The position numbers and the translations under genes were made by a program. Shown here piece after piece: positions 59,608 to 64,000 of a stretch of DNA of 64,000 nt; position 1 is the first letter of the stretch; each line of letters starts with the position of its first letter. The notes under the pieces were generated by a model. The model saw nothing but the letters and a program-made list of their open reading frames with translations, made no database searches and was not told where the DNA came from. Source of the stretch: Crotophaga sulcirostris (taxonomy: Eukaryota > Chordata > Aves > Cuculiformes > Crotophagidae); NCBI GenBank assembly GCA_013397455.1, contig VYZB01000076.1:2256006-2320005 (forward strand), in the 5' to 3' direction.

Positions 59608-62600
59608 CTGTAATTATAGTCAATACTGTAAGAATTCCAAAGACAAAATCCTGGGAGCATGTATCTAATTTGAACACATTCCTCACTAGAAACCTGACAC
59701 TACCACAATATAACCTTGACTATAACATCTTTTTTTTTGTGAGAAGGAGACACTGAAGTGTCTTAGCTTGATTCAAAATAACAACTGACTTGCAGCTACA
59801 GCCTAATGAAGGTTAAGTCCCTATAAGTCACCTGCCCATTCAGTTTGCAGCAATTTAAACTGATTTTAAAAGAGCCTCTTATTAAAACAATGAAACTGAG
59901 GGTTTTTATAAATATACAAAAAAGAAAACCAGGATTTGAAAAGGTGTCAGAAGAAAAGAAACATAATGGTAGTAACTATGTTTTGAATTAGTAATGAACT
60001 GTGCTTTAATATAAGTACTAATGCAATGCACTGCATTTGAAAATCAGAAAACTTTAATAAAAGTCATCATCTGTTTGAAGATTATTTTTCATGCTTGCCT
60101 GTGTCATATTTAATACAGGCAATTATAAATCAACTTCAAACTAGCTACTGATACTAACTTGCTGCTATATATTTATCATTGGAAGATAATTTATTTTACA
60201 GAAACAGATTACACCTTATACAAATGAAAAATACTGAAAAAAAATGAGATGTGAATTAAAAACTTGTGTACACATAGTATGCCATTACATTAGGACATTT
60301 GGTTTTTGAAAACGAAAGAAGTCAGGCATCTCTTAAATAGTGTAGACATAAAAGAGAATTTTGGACCAGGTTAGGAAAGTCGCATCTGTTCAATGAAGTT
60401 TTGCAGCCTATTTTGAAATACAATCAGAAGCCGTAACTTTACCTTTTAATTTCTTATTCCTACAAAGCAGAATAAACTCAATAGCATGCAGCAAACATTA
60501 CATAGCTACCTACCACTGAATTTGTTTCTATAAAGTAAGCACTGGTCGTAAGACGAAGCGACACTTTTCCTGTTGGAACGGACAGGTGGTAAATGTCGTA
60601 TCATGTAGCTGCCTGGTATTTTAACTTGCTTCTAATGCTGCAACATAGTTTGCAGACTGTTGACACATTAGCTCACAGCACAGCATATGACAGGTTAGTT
60701 ATGCAGCACGCCATTCCCAGTTCCTGCAAGTCGTATCAACGCCAGTATATGTCATTTCAGTGTGAGGTGCCAGAGAGAAGCCTTAACTTTATCTGTCAGT
60801 GCTATCTTCTCAAGTACACTCTGCAGAAGAAGCTGATTGGACTTCGTATCTGAAAAGCTGCTAATTGATCTAAAAAAATACACTCCTGGCAGCCTGAGGT
60901 TCAGTAGTCCCTCTGGCACAGAAAAAAAAAAAAAAAAGTGGCCAGTTTCAAATAATATCGGCATTCCACAAACGGACAATGTGTGGATGTCTGTCTCGCG
61001 TACGGTATGGATCTCACTGCCATCACTCTGCTGTTTGAGCTGATAAATCAGACCTTACTAGTCACAGGATAGCCATTTCATTTTCTTCACAAGACTCAAA
61101 CAGCCTATTACCAGCATCCTCCATCAAGGGTATTAGAAAAGAGAGAGGTTGTGTGATACACCACCAAGCTCAAGTGGCCTGCACTCTTTGGATGCTGGGG
61201 TTAACTTAAAATATTAACTTCAGCAACATAACAACTGTAAAGTTATGGAAATTACACAGGATTAGAAGCTGAGAAGAAGTGTAAGGGAATATTTTTTTTA
61301 AAGGGATAGTTTTCGTGCTATTTTTTCAGCTGAAACTGATGAAATAATAACTAAAAGAGATTTCAAAGTACATACATCATCCTAATTGATTAACAGACTC
61401 CTCAAGAACATCTATGAAGCTCCCCTTGTGGTTTGCTTATTTAATTAGAAATACAGTTTGTTTTACAATGAAGGATATTTTCAAAATTAAAATTTCCAGG
61501 TTTTACTGTTGTCTAAGTTGAGAGACTGGGTTTCATGAAGAAATAAAGTAACTTAGGGCTCTCAGTCATCCTCAGGATGTTCTGGCAACTCAGCAGGATC
61601 CAAATTTTGGCTGTAAAATTAGAAAACTACTCTGTGATAACTGAGCCGGCATGCCAAAATTTACCACTTTAATTGCAACAGAATTTTGTCCTGAATGGTC
61701 ATAAATTTTTGTTTCATTACAAAGTGAGAGAATGGCAACTAAGCCTTTAGCAGATGGAATGGAATAGTTTCAGCCTTAAGCATTTGTGAAGATAGAGATG
61801 CTTTGAATTTTTTATCCTGCTGAAATAAAACCAACCTTTTCTATTCTGTTAGGACCACATTGGGGTTTTGTATCTACTCTGAGGAGGCCTTTTTAAATTT
61901 AGAACATGTTCATGTGTCTGGAGAGCATTTTTAAAGTTATCCTTCCAAAAAAATAAATACTTAAAAAATCACAACTGTAAATACATCTTCAGGTATGATC
62001 CCACTCCTGCTGAAGCTTTATCTGGACCAAGAGGAGTCATATTTCATGTTGTATAAATAGTCATCTCCTCCTAGACAATCTAGAATGGTGTTTGGTTTTG
62101 AAAGCATGACACTGTTGAATCACAATATGTCCAGCTTATGATCTACTACAACCTTTTAACAGATAGTCCTTAACAAAAATGCTAAAAAGACAGTTAATTT
62201 CCATCCAGCCTTCCTATGTTGATTGGTCTTCTCAAATGTATAGAGCTGCCTGTTTGTCCTTATCCCACCACCTATTTTTTCCTCAACCATTTCTCATATG
62301 TATTAACACTATCGTGATTTCTACTTTAGTCTTCAATGTACTTACAAGTCTTAGGCACCTTGGTGCTATTTAGTAAATTTAACTTTTTACTTCTTAAATA
62401 AAAATACTGCATAGTATCAGATTCAGGATGGATTTATGTGAAATTCTCATCAATATACACTTGCAGTTTCAAGACAAACCATTAAGAACTACTCTTTGCA
62501 TATCTTCTTCCAAGTAATTTTCAGCCATCTAATAGCAATTTAATTCAAGCTACATTGCCCTACTTTACTGATGAGAATAGCACATGTAAAAGTACGAAAA

Positions 62601-64000
62601 CTTTAGACAAGTCTGAATGACAGCTACTGTTTCTCCATGGCCACAAAACTTGTTATTCTGTCACAAAAGAAAATAGAGTTGGTTTGATGTAATTTGTTCC
62701 TCGAAAATTCAGACCAGCCATTACTTCTTGCTTTGTTATGTTCCAGATATATAGAAGGTTTGATTATTCATTTCAGGGTAAGAAAAGTATGGAGTTACTG
62801 TAACGAGTCCAGTGAAACGCCATGGAAAAGCTTAAAGGACTGGAGCATCTTTCATATCAAGAGAAGAGGCTGAGAGAGCTGGGACTATTCAGCCTGGACA
62901 AGAGAAGGCTCAAGGGGGAATCTCATCTATGTCTACAAATATCTGGTGAATGAAGAAGATGGAGCTAGACTGTCCTTTTGCAGTCCATCCCTGCTTCCAC
63001 CTCCTGTATATTGCTTTCTTGCATTTGAGTTCTGTCATGGCTTCCCTGATCAGCCAAACTGGTCTCCTGATATGTCCCTTTGCTCAATGACTTAATACTC
63101 AGCGTGTTGTTTCAGCCTGCATCAATCTTCATCTTATAAATTACTATATTTTTACTATAGATTTGTTCAACATGGAAGAATATGTTTGTATAGAAATATT
63201 TCACAGGCACTGAATACAGTGAGTGTCGCTTCACCACAAAATAATACAGGTATGAGATGGTGGTTAACTTTTTGCTAAACCAAATCAAGCAGACTAATTA
63301 AAAACCTGCAGACTTAGGAATGATTTCTACTAGTGAGACTCTTAAAATAACGTATTACAAAGCAAGTTTTAAATACATGCACAGAAATCGTTGGTGTTTT
63401 TTCAATATAGGAGTTCGCCATCATTCTGGATTCCCATGTAATGTCTGCTTTTATCTGGAGAGCAGATATTTAAACATCAGTAGGGATATTAGTTGTTTGT
63501 ATGTAGCAACACCCTGGCCAATGTTAGCTCTGGAATGCACAGATGGGTGCGCAGAATGATGACAACATAATGTCCCCTCCAGTTTATTACAGATAATAAA
63601 ATGGCAATTAAAAAAAATTTGTTTTGTGACAACTTGATTTGCTTGTACACTCCAATTGTTTTTTTAATTCTGTTTTTATGTTATTTGGTACACAAGCTTT
63701 GTTTCTATTGTCTTCAAACAAATCAACAGCAGCTTAGTAAGTTTCAGAAAGTACATTAGAAACTCACAAACAGCAATAAGAAACACACCCAAATTTCTAT
63801 AAGGCAATTCCTTTTCATTTAATCTTCATTTAATCTTAATTTAAAACGGGGTATCACAGATTCTTCTAAATATGTCTGTTACCACAAAGACTAAAATTAC
63901 CTCACTTGGTAAAGTCAGCTATGACCACACAGTAAGAAGTAGAGTTCTCCAAATTAAAAAGAAATACATAAAATATTTGCAATATTTTCAAAGGCGGCTC
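59608..64000 (-). other. INVS: INVS intron running off the window
   Basis: Sequence upstream of the INVS exon ending at 59607. It contains a poly-A run of about 19 bases near 60920-60938 and one CR1 fragment (62804-62960). I searched for the preceding exon, which should encode the first IQ motif and KHEQLRKDAAAK-like residues, and did not find it. The intron therefore probably extends past base 64000. Confidence 0.75.
62804..62960 (+). mobile_element. CR1 LINE short internal/3' fragment, antisense to INVS
   Basis: A short decayed CR1 piece: GAGTCCAGTGAAACGCCATG, then AGGCTGAGAGAGCTGGGACT and AGCCTGGACAAGAGAAGGCT. The 3' tail is missing. It is the only CR1 in INVS lying opposite to the gene. 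Confidence 0.85.

Noticed and set aside
59294..59686. 130-codon minus-strand open frame overlapping the INVS exon
   Set aside because: It is in another phase from the INVS-matching frame, shows no family resemblance and runs across the splice acceptor at 59608.
1..64000. CRISPR arrays, bacterial operons, tRNA or rRNA genes
   Set aside because: No regularly spaced direct repeats, no cloverleaf or rRNA blocks seen. Introns, CR1 and LTRs mark this as vertebrate nuclear DNA.

Overview
The window is avian nuclear DNA. It holds many 5'-truncated CR1 LINE copies whose 3' ends carry the bird-type ATTCTATG-like octamers, and it lacks mammalian SINEs and L1. The gene pair is one that is also adjacent in human 9q31. 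The species is not determinable by eye. The number of CR1 copies with J-like 3' ends hints at a lineage with recent CR1 growth, but that is inference.

Two protein-coding genes face each other tail to tail. The plus strand (1571-43712) carries nine coding exons of TEX10, the C-terminal part of about 432 residues ending at a TAA. TEX10 is the Rix1/5FMC-complex scaffold used in 60S ribosome biogenesis. An AATAAA lies about 100 bp past the stop. The minus strand (59607 down to 48676) carries the last four coding exons of INVS (inversin), about 486 residues: the disordered linker, the second IQ motif and the C-terminal tail. Every exon joins its neighbour in phase across GT-AG introns. The 5' halves and promoters of both genes lie outside the window.

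The rest is intron and intergenic sequence with transposable-element fossils. There are 15 CR1 fragments and two roughly 550-600 bp mariner derivatives that share one internal deletion and have TA target duplications. Three 203-204 bp hAT-type MITEs share 16-bp termini, and two of them still show 8-bp target duplications. There is one complete 606 bp solo LTR with a perfect 5-bp target duplication and one partial LTR of another family.

The most notable patterns are these. CR1 copies inside the genes lie mostly in the sense direction of the host gene (11 of 13). The two mariner copies form a non-autonomous deletion-derivative family. Several TEX10 exons are closely flanked by DNA transposons or LTRs. 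The INVS last exon encodes a tail that differs from the mammalian one. I found no rRNA, tRNA, CRISPR or bacterial-type system, and nothing I would call a new biological system.
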